Assembly: GCF_900143015.1 (NCBI RefSeq)
Contig: NZ_FSRT01000002.1
Span: 801,198-865,197 of the forward strand
Source of the DNA: Fibrobacter sp. UWB11
GTDB lineage: Bacteria; Fibrobacterota; Fibrobacteria; Fibrobacterales; Fibrobacteraceae
Reading direction: 5' to 3'
DNA: 64,000 nucleotides
The translations under genes and the position numbers were made by a program. Below, piece by piece: positions 19,540 through 28,089 of the stretch (the stretch's first letter is position 1; the number at the start of each line of letters is the position of its first letter). The notes beneath the pieces were generated by a model, which worked only from the letters and a program-made list of their open reading frames with translations, ran no database searches and had not been told where the DNA came from.

Positions 19540-19566
19540 AACAGAAGAAATCCGCGCAGTTTAAGC

Positions 19567-21435
19567 CTAAGCAAGATTTTTCACAATGGCGTTCAAACGC
19601 TTTGCCGATTCTTCAAGGCGTGTCTTTTCCCATTCCATGAATCCCTTGTCTACCGGATGAGCGCTATCGTAGTCATCGAAAATCTTACGGCCGCGTTCGT
19701 TATCGCGATCCAAGCCATGGTTTACATTATCGAACCATTCCTTTTCGAGTTGCTTATAACGCTTGACTAAATCATCCATCGTTTCAGGGAGCGATACAAC
19801 ACGTGCAATTTCTTTGTTCGTATCGACAAGGAGCTTACGCAATTCGCGCACAGACTGCTTTGCAAGCGATTCATCGCTTTCTACAAGCGATAATATCAAA
19901 TCTAGCACATAGCGTTCTAGATATTCACTATATGTTTTGATTGCATTCTGGCGTACGCGTTCACGCATAAAGTTTTCACCAAGACCGTCAATATCAGATT
20001 TCGTATAAACGTCCTTGACCTTTTCCACCTGCAAACGATTGTACGCATCGAATACCAATCGGGCTGTTTCAGGATTGTAAATCGAATAGAATGTCGATGA
20101 CACTAAGCCCTTTCCACGAATAGCGTACTTGTATGCATTGCGATCAAGTGCATACGCATTCTTGGAATAATTCCAGCCCGGCACAATTTCATTTAAACGC
20201 GGGGCAACACCCACCAACTGCGGATCTCCGGCATGAATCAACGAGAACGGGAACTTGAGACGTTGCGGGAGTGTCGTAAGGCCGCTTGCAATCAAAGTAA
20301 ATGGCGACTCGCGGAAATTCGACGGGAACTTGATGTTCACGCCAAGACCAAAGAACATGCCCTGACCAGGCATCACTTCTTGATCCGGCATGCGCCCCGT
20401 GTGATTGCTACCGACATTCGCACCATAGCCCAAATTGCCACAGCCTTCCGGCCAGAGTGCCGCAATCAAAAGCGAATGATGATGCATCTGCGTCATCGGA
20501 CCCATGTACGAACTGTTGACCTCGCCTTCTTCGATATGGCAGCACGGAGCAATGATAGAAGACTTCACGATTGCCTTGCTCCCCACCTTGCAGCGACTCA
20601 TCAACACGGAACTTTGGACTTCGGCACCGGAATGTATCGACACGCCCATTTGTACGTTCGTATTTTCAACAATCACAGAATCATAGACATGGCTTGATTC
20701 TTCGAGCGAACTCATGATAATGGAGTTACGGATTTTCGCAGCACCTTCAATACGGGCATGCGGGCCGATCCAGCTATTACGGATAATGTTCGTATTCGAA
20801 ACGATAGCACCCTTCCCCACAATCCCGAACGGCAGCGCAAGTTCGGACCTGTAAGTACTGAGCATTTCTACAAAAGAATTCTGGACACTCGGTTCTGGCT
20901 TATGGAACAACTGCAAGTCGACAAGGTCCATCGTGAGTTCCGGGAACACCAGCACTTCGCGACCGCCCATCTCGTTACCCACATTGATAGACGAACCTAC
21001 CATGTAGTTGATTTTTCCACTACTGACAAGAGTTCCCACATTATGCACAACTGCACTGCTACGCACAAGTACATTGCTAAGCATCGAGACCTTGTAAATC
21101 AAGGCGTTCTCGATAATGCAGTTGTGGACCATGCAATCATAAATACCCGTCGCAACCGAAACATCGCCCGGCAAAAGGAGCGTGCCAAAAAATTTCGGCA
21201 AACGCACATCGCCCATAAAGCTCGAACGGAAAATTCTATTCGGATCAAAATCAGGCTCGACCAGCACCTTGGTCCAGTCATCGCAACTGTTCCCGTTTTT
21301 CTCCAAAATCTGGATTTCAAAAGCCGTCATCGGACGGTACTTGCCAGTCGCTGATTTAATGACTTTAAAATTTTCAACCGAAGTAGCCAAAACACTGCTC
21401 TTCAGTGCTTTTTTCAATTTTAACAATCGCTGCAT
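19567..21435 (-). CDS. DUF4954 protein with left-handed beta-helix repeats
   Basis: The 622-residue protein has hexapeptide-like repeats between about 90 and 330 (for example IRNSWIGPHARIEGAAKIRNS-type rows), typical of sugar-nucleotide acyl- or nucleotidyltransferases, followed by a unique C-terminal region (SNHTGRMPDQEVMPGQGMFF, FPFSLIHAGDP). This matches the uncharacterised DUF4954 family known from Bacteroidetes-Chlorobi-Fibrobacteres relatives. The ATG at 21435 is preferred; a TTG start at 21486 would overlap the divergent gene. The activity is unknown, and transferase-like chemistry is only an inference from the fold. Confidence 0.75.
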   Translation of the reverse strand: MQRLLKLKKALKSSVLATSVENFKVIKSATGKYRPMTAFEIQILEKNGNSCDDWTKVLVEPDFDPNRIFRSSFMGDVRLPKFFGTLLLPGDVSVATGIYDCMVHNCIIENALIYKVSMLSNVLVRSSAVVHNVGTLVSSGKINYMVGSSINVGNEMGGREVLVFPELTMDLVDLQLFHKPEPSVQNSFVEMLSTYRSELALPFGIVGKGAIVSNTNIIRNSWIGPHARIEGAAKIRNSIIMSSLEESSHVYDSVIVENTNVQMGVSIHSGAEVQSSVLMSRCKVGSKAIVKSSIIAPCCHIEEGEVNSSYMGPMTQMHHHSLLIAALWPEGCGNLGYGANVGSNHTGRMPDQEVMPGQGMFFGLGVNIKFPSNFRESPFTLIASGLTTLPQRLKFPFSLIHAGDPQLVGVAPRLNEIVPGWNYSKNAYALDRNAYKYAIRGKGLVSSTFYSIYNPETARLVFDAYNRLQVEKVKDVYTKSDIDGLGENFMRERVRQNAIKTYSEYLERYVLDLILSLVESDESLAKQSVRELRKLLVDTNKEIARVVSLPETMDDLVKRYKQLEKEWFDNVNHGLDRDNERGRKIFDDYDSAHPVDKGFMEWEKTRLEESAKRLNAIVKNLA

Positions 21436-21463
21436 GGTTAAAAAATAGACTAAATTAGGGTCG

Positions 21464-21928
21464 ATGATGAAGGAATACCTCTTCAACTTGATAAAAAAAC
21501 ATCAATACAATATCTCCATTTATACTGAAGATATTTTTGAAAGACGTTGTCAGGAAGAAATTATCCGCAGCGATGAGGATAAGAGTTCCTTCGTGTACGT
21601 TGAATTCGACTTTGAAACTATCGACAATACGCTTGGAAACAAGGCGAACTCACAGCAGTTCTGGAACGTCTTTATAGAGACACTCTCCCAGAACAAGCGC
21701 GGCAACGATATCCTCGGTTTTTTGGAACACGAAAGTGGAATCGGACTGTTATTGCTAGATTCGAAACTCGACGGGTGGACCCGCCTTGCAGGTCGTTTTT
21801 CGCGTAACGCAAGCAAGCACAACTTCGATATTATAAACCTTGTGCTCGAGAAAACCGTAAAGCCCATCGTGTATCCGAGCTGCATCCAGGACATCCAGGC
21901 ACAACAAGCCCAGAAGCAGGAACAATGA
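21464..21928 (+). CDS. Conserved hypothetical protein upstream of a glycosyltransferase
   Basis: The 154-residue soluble acidic protein has no signal peptide or membrane helix and no motif I recognise. It contains FERRCQEEIIRSDEDKS and HESGIGLLLLDSKLDGW and a Gln-rich tail. Its stop overlaps the glycosyltransferase start (ATGA), so the two are translationally coupled. It starts divergently from the DUF4954 gene, 28 bases away. Confidence 0.7.
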   Translation: MMKEYLFNLIKKHQYNISIYTEDIFERRCQEEIIRSDEDKSSFVYVEFDFETIDNTLGNKANSQQFWNVFIETLSQNKRGNDILGFLEHESGIGLLLLDSKLDGWTRLAGRFSRNASKHNFDIINLVLEKTVKPIVYPSCIQDIQAQQAQKQEQ

Positions 21929-23196
21929 AAGTTCTCGTCATAGGCTCTGTCTACCCAAGATTTCAAGAAGATGCCGAAGTCCCGTGGCTGCGCACTTCCG
22001 TTGCACACCTGAAAAAAGCAGGCGTCGAAATTCAAGTGCTTGCTCCTGCATACAAAGGACTCAAGAGTCACGACATCGATGGAACACATGTAAACCGTTT
22101 CCGCTACGCACCTGCGAATTGGGAAATTCTCACGCACGAAGAAGGCGCCCCAAGCAAAATGGCTTCCAAGCCGTGGCTACAGTTGCTCGCCATTCCCTAT
22201 ATCATCAACGGATTCATCCAGTGCATACGCATTTGCCGCAAATGGAAACCAGACGTTATCCATGCACACTGGCCGTTCCCGCACGCCTACATCGCACTCG
22301 GTGCCGCAAAGCTTTTTAGAATTCCGCTCGTACTGAATTTCCACGGCGCAGAACTTTTGCTCATCCGCAAAAAGAAGTGGGTCAAGCCGCTCTTGAAATT
22401 TGCCATCGGACAAGCACAGGCAATCTTTGCTAACTCGAGTTTTACGGCCGGAAAAATCAAGGCACTCCGTAACGCGAACGTCGAATGGAGCCCGTACGGA
22501 ACGACACTTGAGACGAGTGGTTCGACTAATTCGACAGGCTCACCAACCTTGTGTCATCCTGAGCAAAACGAAGTGAAGTCGAAGGATCCAGTCACAATTG
22601 TTCCGCATCCAGTGAATGGCAAGTTCAAAATTCTCTTTGTCGGGCGACACATCGAACGCAAAGGCATCTGCTACCTCATCGAGGCCGCTAAGTACTTACC
22701 GCGTGACCAGTTCGAAATTCGCATCGTTGGCGTCGGCGACCTGACCGAACAACTTCACGTCATTGCGAACGAAGTGAAGCAATCCAACCCGGATTCTGCC
22801 GAAATCATATTTACAGGCAAGCTTTCTCCGGAAGATCTTGCAAACGAGTACAAGACAGCAAACGTCTTTACGCTCCCCGCCATCGTCGACAGCAAGGGCG
22901 ATACCGAAGGTCTCGGTGTCGTTCTTATCGAAGCCATGGAACTCGGCCTCCCGATTGTCGCAAGCAATGTCGGCGGAATTCCGGACGTTGTTATCAATAA
23001 CGAATCGGGAATCCTCGTTCCCGAAAAAGATCCTGTCGCTCTAGCCGATGCATTCAAGCGGCTCGCAGCCGATCCGTCTCTGACGGAACGCCTCCTCGCC
23101 GGTGCTCAAAAACGTATCAGCGAATGTTTCACCTGGGACGGCATTATCGAACGCCAGGTTGAAGTTTATAAGAGAGTCATACACAACAAAAAGTAG
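21925..23196 (+). CDS. Glycosyltransferase family 4 (GT-B fold)
   Basis: The 423-residue protein has an N-terminal Rossmann domain (VLVIGSVYPRFQEDAEVPW, DVIHAHWPFPHAYIAL) and a C-terminal donor-binding domain (KILFVGRHIERKGICYLIEA, then the EGLGVVLIEAMELGLPIVAS motif with the E-x7-E pair). These are retaining GT4 features; the sugar and acceptor are unknown. Two dispersed repeats have been read into the protein: residues about 198-222 in the interdomain linker (CHPEQNEVKSKDP) and about 278-288 (VIANEVKQSN). Both are unlike other GT4 proteins and are probably late insertions. Confidence 0.9.
   Translation: MKVLVIGSVYPRFQEDAEVPWLRTSVAHLKKAGVEIQVLAPAYKGLKSHDIDGTHVNRFRYAPANWEILTHEEGAPSKMASKPWLQLLAIPYIINGFIQCIRICRKWKPDVIHAHWPFPHAYIALGAAKLFRIPLVLNFHGAELLLIRKKKWVKPLLKFAIGQAQAIFANSSFTAGKIKALRNANVEWSPYGTTLETSGSTNSTGSPTLCHPEQNEVKSKDPVTIVPHPVNGKFKILFVGRHIERKGICYLIEAAKYLPRDQFEIRIVGVGDLTEQLHVIANEVKQSNPDSAEIIFTGKLSPEDLANEYKTANVFTLPAIVDSKGDTEGLGVVLIEAMELGLPIVASNVGGIPDVVINNESGILVPEKDPVALADAFKRLAADPSLTERLLAGAQKRISECFTWDGIIERQVEVYKRVIHNKK
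22518..22590. repeat. Dispersed repeat inserted in frame in the glycosyltransferase gene
   Basis: Two adjacent units are seen: TTCGACAGGCTCACC-type sequence (22518-22550) and GTCATCCTGAGC...GTCGAAGGATCC (22551-22590). The second matches intergenic copies at 35019-35056 and 55491-55520. The reading frame stays open across both. Confidence 0.8.
22759..22786. repeat. In-frame CATTGCGA-type repeat in the glycosyltransferase gene
   Basis: The unit begins GTCATTGCGAACGAAG and ends GAAGCAATCC. It is almost the same as the unit at 51163-51190 inside secA and encodes VIANEVKQSN here against VIASEAKQSQ there. Confidence 0.85.
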
Positions 23197-23231
23197 GCAA
23201 TCATCCCGCGCAAAGCGCTGGATTTTTTCAC

Positions 23232-23265
23232 AAAAAAAACCGCGATTCTTCGCGGCATTCTTTTT
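23232..23265. terminator. Bidirectional terminator
   Basis: The hairpin CCGCG-ATTCTT-CGCGG lies between an A run and a T run, in the gap between the convergent glycosyltransferase and lipoprotein genes. Confidence 0.75.
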
Positions 23266-23288
23266 GATATTTCTAGTAACTAGCTAAA

Positions 23289-23714
23289 CTACTTTACCTT
23301 GAAACCAGCTTTTTCAAATGCAAGCTTGTTTTCAGGATTCTTCAAGGCCACGTTAGTAATCCAGTCATATTCGGCAATGCCACCCTGCAGACCTGCACGT
23401 GCGCAGAGCTGATCACGTGCAACATTGTAGGCATTCAGTACCTGAATCTTTTCGTAATCCTTCGAATTGTCGATACGTTCAGACCACTTTGCGCCAAGTT
23501 CGACAAGACCATTGCTTGCCTTTGCGTAAATAAGTGCTTTTTCGACTGTAATAACGGATTTTGCAGGAGCCGTAAACGGAAGCACAGGAACAATCGGCTG
23601 CGACTGCGGCAACACTACCTGGCTTGCAGCCTTTGCTTCTGGCTGCTTGTCAGAGCAAGAAACAAAAAAAGAGACGATTGCCAAAAGTGAAATTGCTAGA
23701 ATTTTTTTTGACAT
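23289..23714 (-). CDS. Small lipoprotein of unknown function
   Basis: The 141-residue protein begins with a lipoprotein signal peptide (lipobox FVSC at about 17-20, followed by SDKQ) and a Pro/Gln-rich spacer. The rest is a helical region rich in Ala and Lys (ALIYAKASNGLVELGAKW). I do not recognise a family. A role in the envelope is inferred only from the lipidation signal. Confidence 0.75.
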   Translation of the reverse strand: MSKKILAISLLAIVSFFVSCSDKQPEAKAASQVVLPQSQPIVPVLPFTAPAKSVITVEKALIYAKASNGLVELGAKWSERIDNSKDYEKIQVLNAYNVARDQLCARAGLQGGIAEYDWITNVALKNPENKLAFEKAGFKVK

Positions 23715-23735
23715 GCTCGCCTCTTTTTTTTGTAA

Positions 23736-23807
23736 TAGCGGTTCAGGGATTTGAACCCCGGACCAATGGATTATGATTCCAGTGCTCTACCACTGAGCTA
23801 AACCGCC
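23736..23807 (-). tRNA. tRNA with CAT anticodon (Met or Ile2)
   Basis: The cloverleaf can be folded by eye. The acceptor stem is GGCGGTT/AACCGCT (G-U at the end), the D arm GCTC-AGTGGTA-GAGC, the anticodon loop ATCATAA with anticodon CAT, and the T arm CGGGG-TTCAAAT-CCCTG. No CCA is encoded. The base pair at 27-43 is a C-T mismatch. The TTGGTC variable loop resembles tRNA-Ile2, whose CAT is modified to lysidine, but elongator Met is also possible. It is a single isolated tRNA. Confidence 0.88.
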
Positions 23808-23842
23808 ATCGAGTGCAAATTTAGCAAAAGTGGTTTTAAATT

Positions 23843-24592
23843 TCAAGGGGTATTCGAAAAATAAACCTTAGTTTCTAAAAATTTTTCGCCCCATTCTATC
23901 ACACGCCAACGTGGAGCTGCAGAACTCAAACAAAATACCGAAATATTTGGATCAATCTGCATCTGCGTCGACGGCGTGACATAAACTGTTTTGTCTCCCA
24001 ACTCTACAGTCATCTCACTGTGATAGTGTCCTACAAAAATATACTTGAGATTTTTGATTTTTGCAAGAGAATTCTGAACTTCTTCCATATTTTGCAAAGA
24101 ATATCTTAAATCCATGAACTTGTGGTTGCAATAACATGGTGGATGATGGAGGAATAAAAGAACTTCGCCATCAATCTTTGCAGTTTCTTCTTCGAGCCAT
24201 GCAAGCTGTTCACTCGAAACAGTACCACATGCACTATCTAAAAAGAAAATGGAATGACCATCAATATCGTAACGATAGTAGCATTTTCCATTATGAACTT
24301 TGCCTTTCAGGTCAAAGAACTTTTCCATGACTTCAAGATTATCATGGTTCCCCGGAATAATGCACACCGGCACTTTACAGTCTTTTAAAATATCGGCAAT
24401 AAAGGAATAAGCGCCAGGATCGGCACTGTCTGCCAAATCTCCAGAAAGTACCAAAAGATCCAGATTCTTCATAGAATCGGAATTGTATGCAGCGAGAAAG
24501 TTCTTGCGAACATCAATCTCCTGCACAGGGCTAGAATCCTTCCCGATGTGGGCGTCGGATATCTGGCCAATCTTTAGTACTTTGTTTTGCAT
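23843..24592 (-). CDS. Calcineurin-like metallophosphoesterase (CpdA/Icc type)
   Basis: The 249-residue protein carries the full two-metal phosphoesterase set: DAH (ISDAHIG), GD (LSGDLAD), GNHD (IPGNHDNL), the late histidine HHPP and the GHYH motif (FVGHYHSEM). This arrangement fits the class III cyclic-nucleotide phosphodiesterase group (CpdA), though the true substrate could be another phosphoester. It is cytosolic, without a signal peptide. The upstream region is long and AT-rich. Confidence 0.85.
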   Translation of the reverse strand: MQNKVLKIGQISDAHIGKDSSPVQEIDVRKNFLAAYNSDSMKNLDLLVLSGDLADSADPGAYSFIADILKDCKVPVCIIPGNHDNLEVMEKFFDLKGKVHNGKCYYRYDIDGHSIFFLDSACGTVSSEQLAWLEEETAKIDGEVLLFLHHPPCYCNHKFMDLRYSLQNMEEVQNSLAKIKNLKYIFVGHYHSEMTVELGDKTVYVTPSTQMQIDPNISVFCLSSAAPRWRVIEWGEKFLETKVYFSNTP

Positions 24593-24965
24593 GCTTTTAC
24601 GTAGATTTACTATGAATATAGCTAATGGGGATAAAAATTGATGTTATCAACTATTAATTTATATTTTTTGTGATTTAGTTCATACTTTTGGGGGTATTTT
24701 ATGCACTTTCCCGCCGAATCTTCAACATCCCTTTGTTACCACCTCGTGAATTAACATTGAAAACTAGGGTTCAACACTTATCAACGTTGAAAAAAGTGAA
24801 TAGATTTTAAATTTTCAACATTAATCCACAATTTCTTTATTTCTGTATTTCGTTGAATATCATTGAGTTACAATTACAAACCAAAATTTTTATCCACTAT
24901 TCACCACATTAATTATCAAATATTATATATAAATATATCTAATATTATTTAATATAAGTGGTTGA
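24593..24965. other. AT-rich intergenic region with DnaA-box-like sites
   Basis: No gene is visible. Four sites in one orientation resemble TTATCCACA: TTATCAACT (24644), TTATCAACG (24778), TAATCCACA (24822) and TTATCCACT (24890). They are followed by an extremely AT-rich stretch (24905-24960). This could be a promoter region for the phosphoesterase gene or part of a replication origin; the sequence alone does not decide. Confidence 0.35.
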
Positions 24966-25319
24966 TTACTTTTCCTTTTTGCCTGCAAGCATTTCGTTCA
25001 TGTCGCAGTTGCCCTGGAAGATGGCACCTTCGTTAATGACGAGCTGTTCGGCCTTTACATTTCCGATAATCTTTGAGTTATCCTGAAGAATAAGCTTAGT
25101 CTTGCAATCCACATCTCCCTTGATGGAACCTGCAAGAATGGCGGCGCCACACTTGACGTCACCTTCTACAATGGCATACTTTTCAAGAATCAACTCGCCA
25201 TCTATCGAAACGTTTCCATAAACCTTTCCGGCAATACGTAAATCCGTCTTTCCGGTAATATCGCCATTAACTACGACACTTCTTCCGATTTGAGTAAATT
25301 CCTGTTCGTTCTTTGCCAT
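24966..25319 (-). CDS. Bactofilin (polymer-forming cytoskeletal protein)
   Basis: The 117-residue protein is almost wholly a bactofilin domain: regular beta-helix turns such as GDITGKTDLRIAGKVYGNVS, GDVKCGAAILAGSIKGDV and KTKLILQDNSKIIGNV, with short unstructured ends. Bactofilins self-assemble without nucleotide. It lies ten bases after an M23 peptidase gene and downstream of parAB. In other bacteria bactofilins work with M23 peptidases in cell shape and with ParABS in chromosome positioning. Confidence 0.95.
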   Translation of the reverse strand: MAKNEQEFTQIGRSVVVNGDITGKTDLRIAGKVYGNVSIDGELILEKYAIVEGDVKCGAAILAGSIKGDVDCKTKLILQDNSKIIGNVKAEQLVINEGAIFQGNCDMNEMLAGKKEK

Positions 25320-25328
25320 AACTTACCT

Positions 25329-26129
25329 CTAGTAAGTAAATATCGTTTCTGGATCCTGCGGAATATTGTTTTTTGTAACGGAGTAGTGCAAATGTGGACC
25401 ACTTGTATTTCCGGTTTCTCCAATATAACCGATGACATCACCTTTTGTGACGTTTGCCCCTCTTCGGGTTCTTATAGTCTTGAGGTGTGAATAAGATGAC
25501 TTATAGCCATTCTGGTGATCGATGACAACTGTGTTTCCGAGATCTCCACTATTACCTGCAAAAGTGACTTTTCCACTGCCGGATGCAAAAACTGGGTTCC
25601 CCTTGCGGGCCGAAATGTCAATTCCCAAATGCTTGTTTTCATAGGAGAATTTTTTGCTTATGATACCGACTGCAGGAATAACATTTGGGATTCGTTCCAT
25701 TCTGATTTTTTCGTCGGTCGTCAACCAGTTGTGGATGCCTTCGAAATCGATGCTGTTCTTTTGGGAAGGCACGTGTGCAAATCGGTTACGTTCGATAATA
25801 CTGTTGATCTTGTTGGAGTCGTTTTCCAGGAAAGTCTCGAAAATATTCTGGATTCTATTTTCCATAATCCACAAGGAATCAAGTCGCGAGAACAACTCTT
25901 CGTAGTTTGCGTTCTGTTTCACAAGCTGCGCATTATGCACGCGCATCTTTTCGTAGTTCGCAAGAGTTTTGTTGATTTTTGCGATGTGGACAATGAATAA
26001 AACAAGAATGATAGCGACAATGACAAGCCCGACATTGAACAAGATAAACTGCTTGCTCGAAATGCGGTACTTCTTGGTGCCGTACGGATTTTCCGGAATA
26101 ATCTGGATGGTGTAATACTTACGACTCAC
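25329..26129 (-). CDS. Membrane-anchored M23 peptidase (LytM domain)
   Basis: The 266-residue protein has one membrane helix near the N-terminus (about 28-50), a coiled-coil stretch (about 50-110) and a C-terminal LytM/M23 domain. The zinc-site motifs HLGIDIS and GPHLHYSV are intact, so peptidoglycan endopeptidase activity is likely. It lies 10-11 bases from both parB and the bactofilin gene, so the three form one operon; Csd1/CcmA in Helicobacter is a comparable pair. Confidence 0.92.
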   Translation of the reverse strand: MSRKYYTIQIIPENPYGTKKYRISSKQFILFNVGLVIVAIILVLFIVHIAKINKTLANYEKMRVHNAQLVKQNANYEELFSRLDSLWIMENRIQNIFETFLENDSNKINSIIERNRFAHVPSQKNSIDFEGIHNWLTTDEKIRMERIPNVIPAVGIISKKFSYENKHLGIDISARKGNPVFASGSGKVTFAGNSGDLGNTVVIDHQNGYKSSYSHLKTIRTRRGANVTKGDVIGYIGETGNTSGPHLHYSVTKNNIPQDPETIFTY

Positions 26130-26139
26130 GATTTTACCG

Positions 26140-27162
26140 TTAGCGGTTTTCCATGATTTCTTGAATTCGGGTCAAGTCATCCATGGAATAATAGTTGATA
26201 ACAATTGTGCCCTTGGTCTGGTCCTTGGCGTTCGGGTTCAAGGCGACCTTTGTTCCGAAGAATGTTTCAAGACGGGATTCGAACTGCTTCATGTCGGCAC
26301 TGAGTTCAACCTTCGGTTTTGCCGGAGTATCAGATTCGGAATCTGCACCATGGACTTCCGGAGGGAGCTCATCTTCAGTTGTTTGGGCAGTGTTGCTTTC
26401 AGGTTCCTGAGCTTGTCGAAGGGCCAAAGCATCGTCTTTATTCACAAACGGATCTTCACCACGGCTGATGGCTTCAATCTGGCGAACGTTCAGACCTTCT
26501 TCGATAACGCGTTTTGCGAGAGCTTCCGGGTCTGCGATTTTTTCACTGCAAAGTGCACGGGCGGCACCACCTGCAAGTTTGCCTTCCTGGATCCATGCTT
26601 GGACCTGGTTCGGGAGCTTCAAAAGACGAAGTGCGTTCGTAATTGCAGAACGGGACTTGCCTACCGTCTTTGCGAGGTCTTCGTGCGTGTAATTGTGATT
26701 GTCAATTAATTGTTGATAAGATTGAGCGACTTCAATCGGGTTCAAGTCCACGCGCTGGATGTTTTCGATCAAGGCCCATTCGCTCATGGTCTTGTCATCG
26801 AGGTTGTCGTAAACCTGTGCCTTGATAGTTCTGCAGTTTGCAAGTTTGGATGCGCGAGTACGGCGTTCACCGCTGATGATCTGGTAACGGTCGCCTACCT
26901 TGCGGACTGCGATCGGTTGGATAAGACCATGCTTTTCGATAGTTTCTGCAAGTTCCACAAGTTCATCGTCGTCGAAGAACTTACGCGGTTGGAACGGGTT
27001 CGGGTCAATCAAGTCGATGTTGATTTCGACTATTTTTTGATTGTCCGGATTTGTGTTTTCAGTAGTTCCGGAATTGTGGATAGCGTTGTCGACAGAATTG
27101 CCGAGAACATCGTGTGCTTTGAAAATTGCAGAGAGACCGCGACCAAGTGCTTGTTTACCCAT
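26140..27162 (-). CDS. parB: Chromosome partitioning protein ParB
   Basis: ParB is a CTP-dependent clamp that loads at parS. The 340 residues have the N-domain (DPNPFQPRKFF, GLIQPIAVR, the CTP-binding GERRTRASK and ENIQRVDLNPIE), the HTH parS-binding domain (HEDLAKTVGKSRSAITNALRL) and a C-terminal dimerisation domain. The linker between them contains an in-frame dispersed repeat (LRQAQEPES, about 246-255). Five parS sites lie within 7 kb upstream. Confidence 0.97.
   Translation of the reverse strand: MGKQALGRGLSAIFKAHDVLGNSVDNAIHNSGTTENTNPDNQKIVEINIDLIDPNPFQPRKFFDDDELVELAETIEKHGLIQPIAVRKVGDRYQIISGERRTRASKLANCRTIKAQVYDNLDDKTMSEWALIENIQRVDLNPIEVAQSYQQLIDNHNYTHEDLAKTVGKSRSAITNALRLLKLPNQVQAWIQEGKLAGGAARALCSEKIADPEALAKRVIEEGLNVRQIEAISRGEDPFVNKDDALALRQAQEPESNTAQTTEDELPPEVHGADSESDTPAKPKVELSADMKQFESRLETFFGTKVALNPNAKDQTKGTIVINYYSMDDLTRIQEIMENR
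26398..26425. repeat. In-frame dispersed repeat in parB
   Basis: The unit GGTTCCTGAGCTTGTCGAAG lies in the disordered linker of ParB, with the frame maintained. It resembles the other dispersed units of the window in its GAGC...TCGAAGG core. Confidence 0.7.
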
Positions 27163-27303
27163 AATAGTTTCTAGTTGTTAGTCAATGGTTATTAGTTAAA
27201 AGTTAGTAGTTGTTAGTTACTAGTCAATGGTTGTTAGTTAAAAGTTATGCATCTATGTAGCTGTTAAAACTAATGACTAAAGACCAATGACTATTGACAG
27301 GGT
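27163..27303. repeat. Intergenic tandem/inverted TAGT repeat between parA and parB
   Basis: The 141-base gap consists of repeated units such as TTGTTAGT, AGTCAATGGTT and TTAGTTAAAAGTTA, with their inverted forms (AATGACTAAAGACCAATGAC) at the far end. It can fold into a long hairpin. The same kind of sequence follows purM at 61978-62070. It separates parB from parA, which are usually adjacent. Confidence 0.75.
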
Positions 27304-28089
27304 CTACTTTTCCTTATTCAATATTTCCTCGGCGAGTTTCATGTATGCCTGGGAACCCGTGCTCTGGACATCGTAAAGAATGACCGGCTTTCCGTGAGAC
27401 GGAGCTTCGGAAAGTTTCACGTTACGCGGAATCATTGTCTGGAAAACGGTATCGCTCAAGTTTTCGCGGACTTCTTCGGCAACCTGCTTCGAGAGACTCA
27501 AACGGGAGTCATACATCGTGAGGAGGGCGCCTTCGATTTTCAATCCGGAATTAAGGTTCTTCTGAACTTCGCGGATAGTCTTGAAAAGTTCAGTCATACC
27601 CTGCAAGGCGTAATATTCACATTGCACCGGAATAAGAACGCTTGTCGCTGCAGTCAGTGTATTGATTGTTAACAAGTTTAAGCTCGGAGGAGCGTCGACA
27701 ATGATGAAGTCGAATTCCTGCTTCAGAACATTCATCACGCGTTCGAGTCTGCGTTCGCGGCTCATGGCGTTGACAAGTTCTATTTCCATGACAGCAAGGT
27801 CAGGTCCAGAAGTAATAATCTTCAAAAAGTCAAGTGGCGTGTCCAAAATTGCAGGCTTGATATTTTCGAACGTGAGATTATCCGGATTTCCAGCCATGTC
27901 CAAGATTTCGTGGATATCCATATCCTGGGATTCCATGAAACCCAAACCCTGCGAGGCATTACCCTGCGGGTCCATGTCTAAAAGAAGAGTCTTCTTTTCA
28001 AGGGCTGCAAAACTGGCGGCCAAGTTCACGGCCGTTGTAGTCTTGCCGACTCCACCTTTCTGGTTGCATATGGCGATAATTTTACTCAT
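27304..28089 (-). CDS. parA: Chromosome partitioning ATPase ParA (Soj)
   Basis: The 261-residue protein is a deviant Walker ATPase: KGGVGKTTTAVNLA (about 10-23) with the signature lysine, LLLDMDPQGN as Walker A', and IIVDAPPSLNLLT as Walker B. The size and the lack of an N-terminal HTH place it in the chromosomal ParA/Soj group. Its start overlaps the end of rsmG by 8 bases, so rsmG-parA-parB are transcribed together. Confidence 0.97.
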   Translation of the reverse strand: MSKIIAICNQKGGVGKTTTAVNLAASFAALEKKTLLLDMDPQGNASQGLGFMESQDMDIHEILDMAGNPDNLTFENIKPAILDTPLDFLKIITSGPDLAVMEIELVNAMSRERRLERVMNVLKQEFDFIIVDAPPSLNLLTINTLTAATSVLIPVQCEYYALQGMTELFKTIREVQKNLNSGLKIEGALLTMYDSRLSLSKQVAEEVRENLSDTVFQTMIPRNVKLSEAPSHGKPVILYDVQSTGSQAYMKLAEEILNKEK

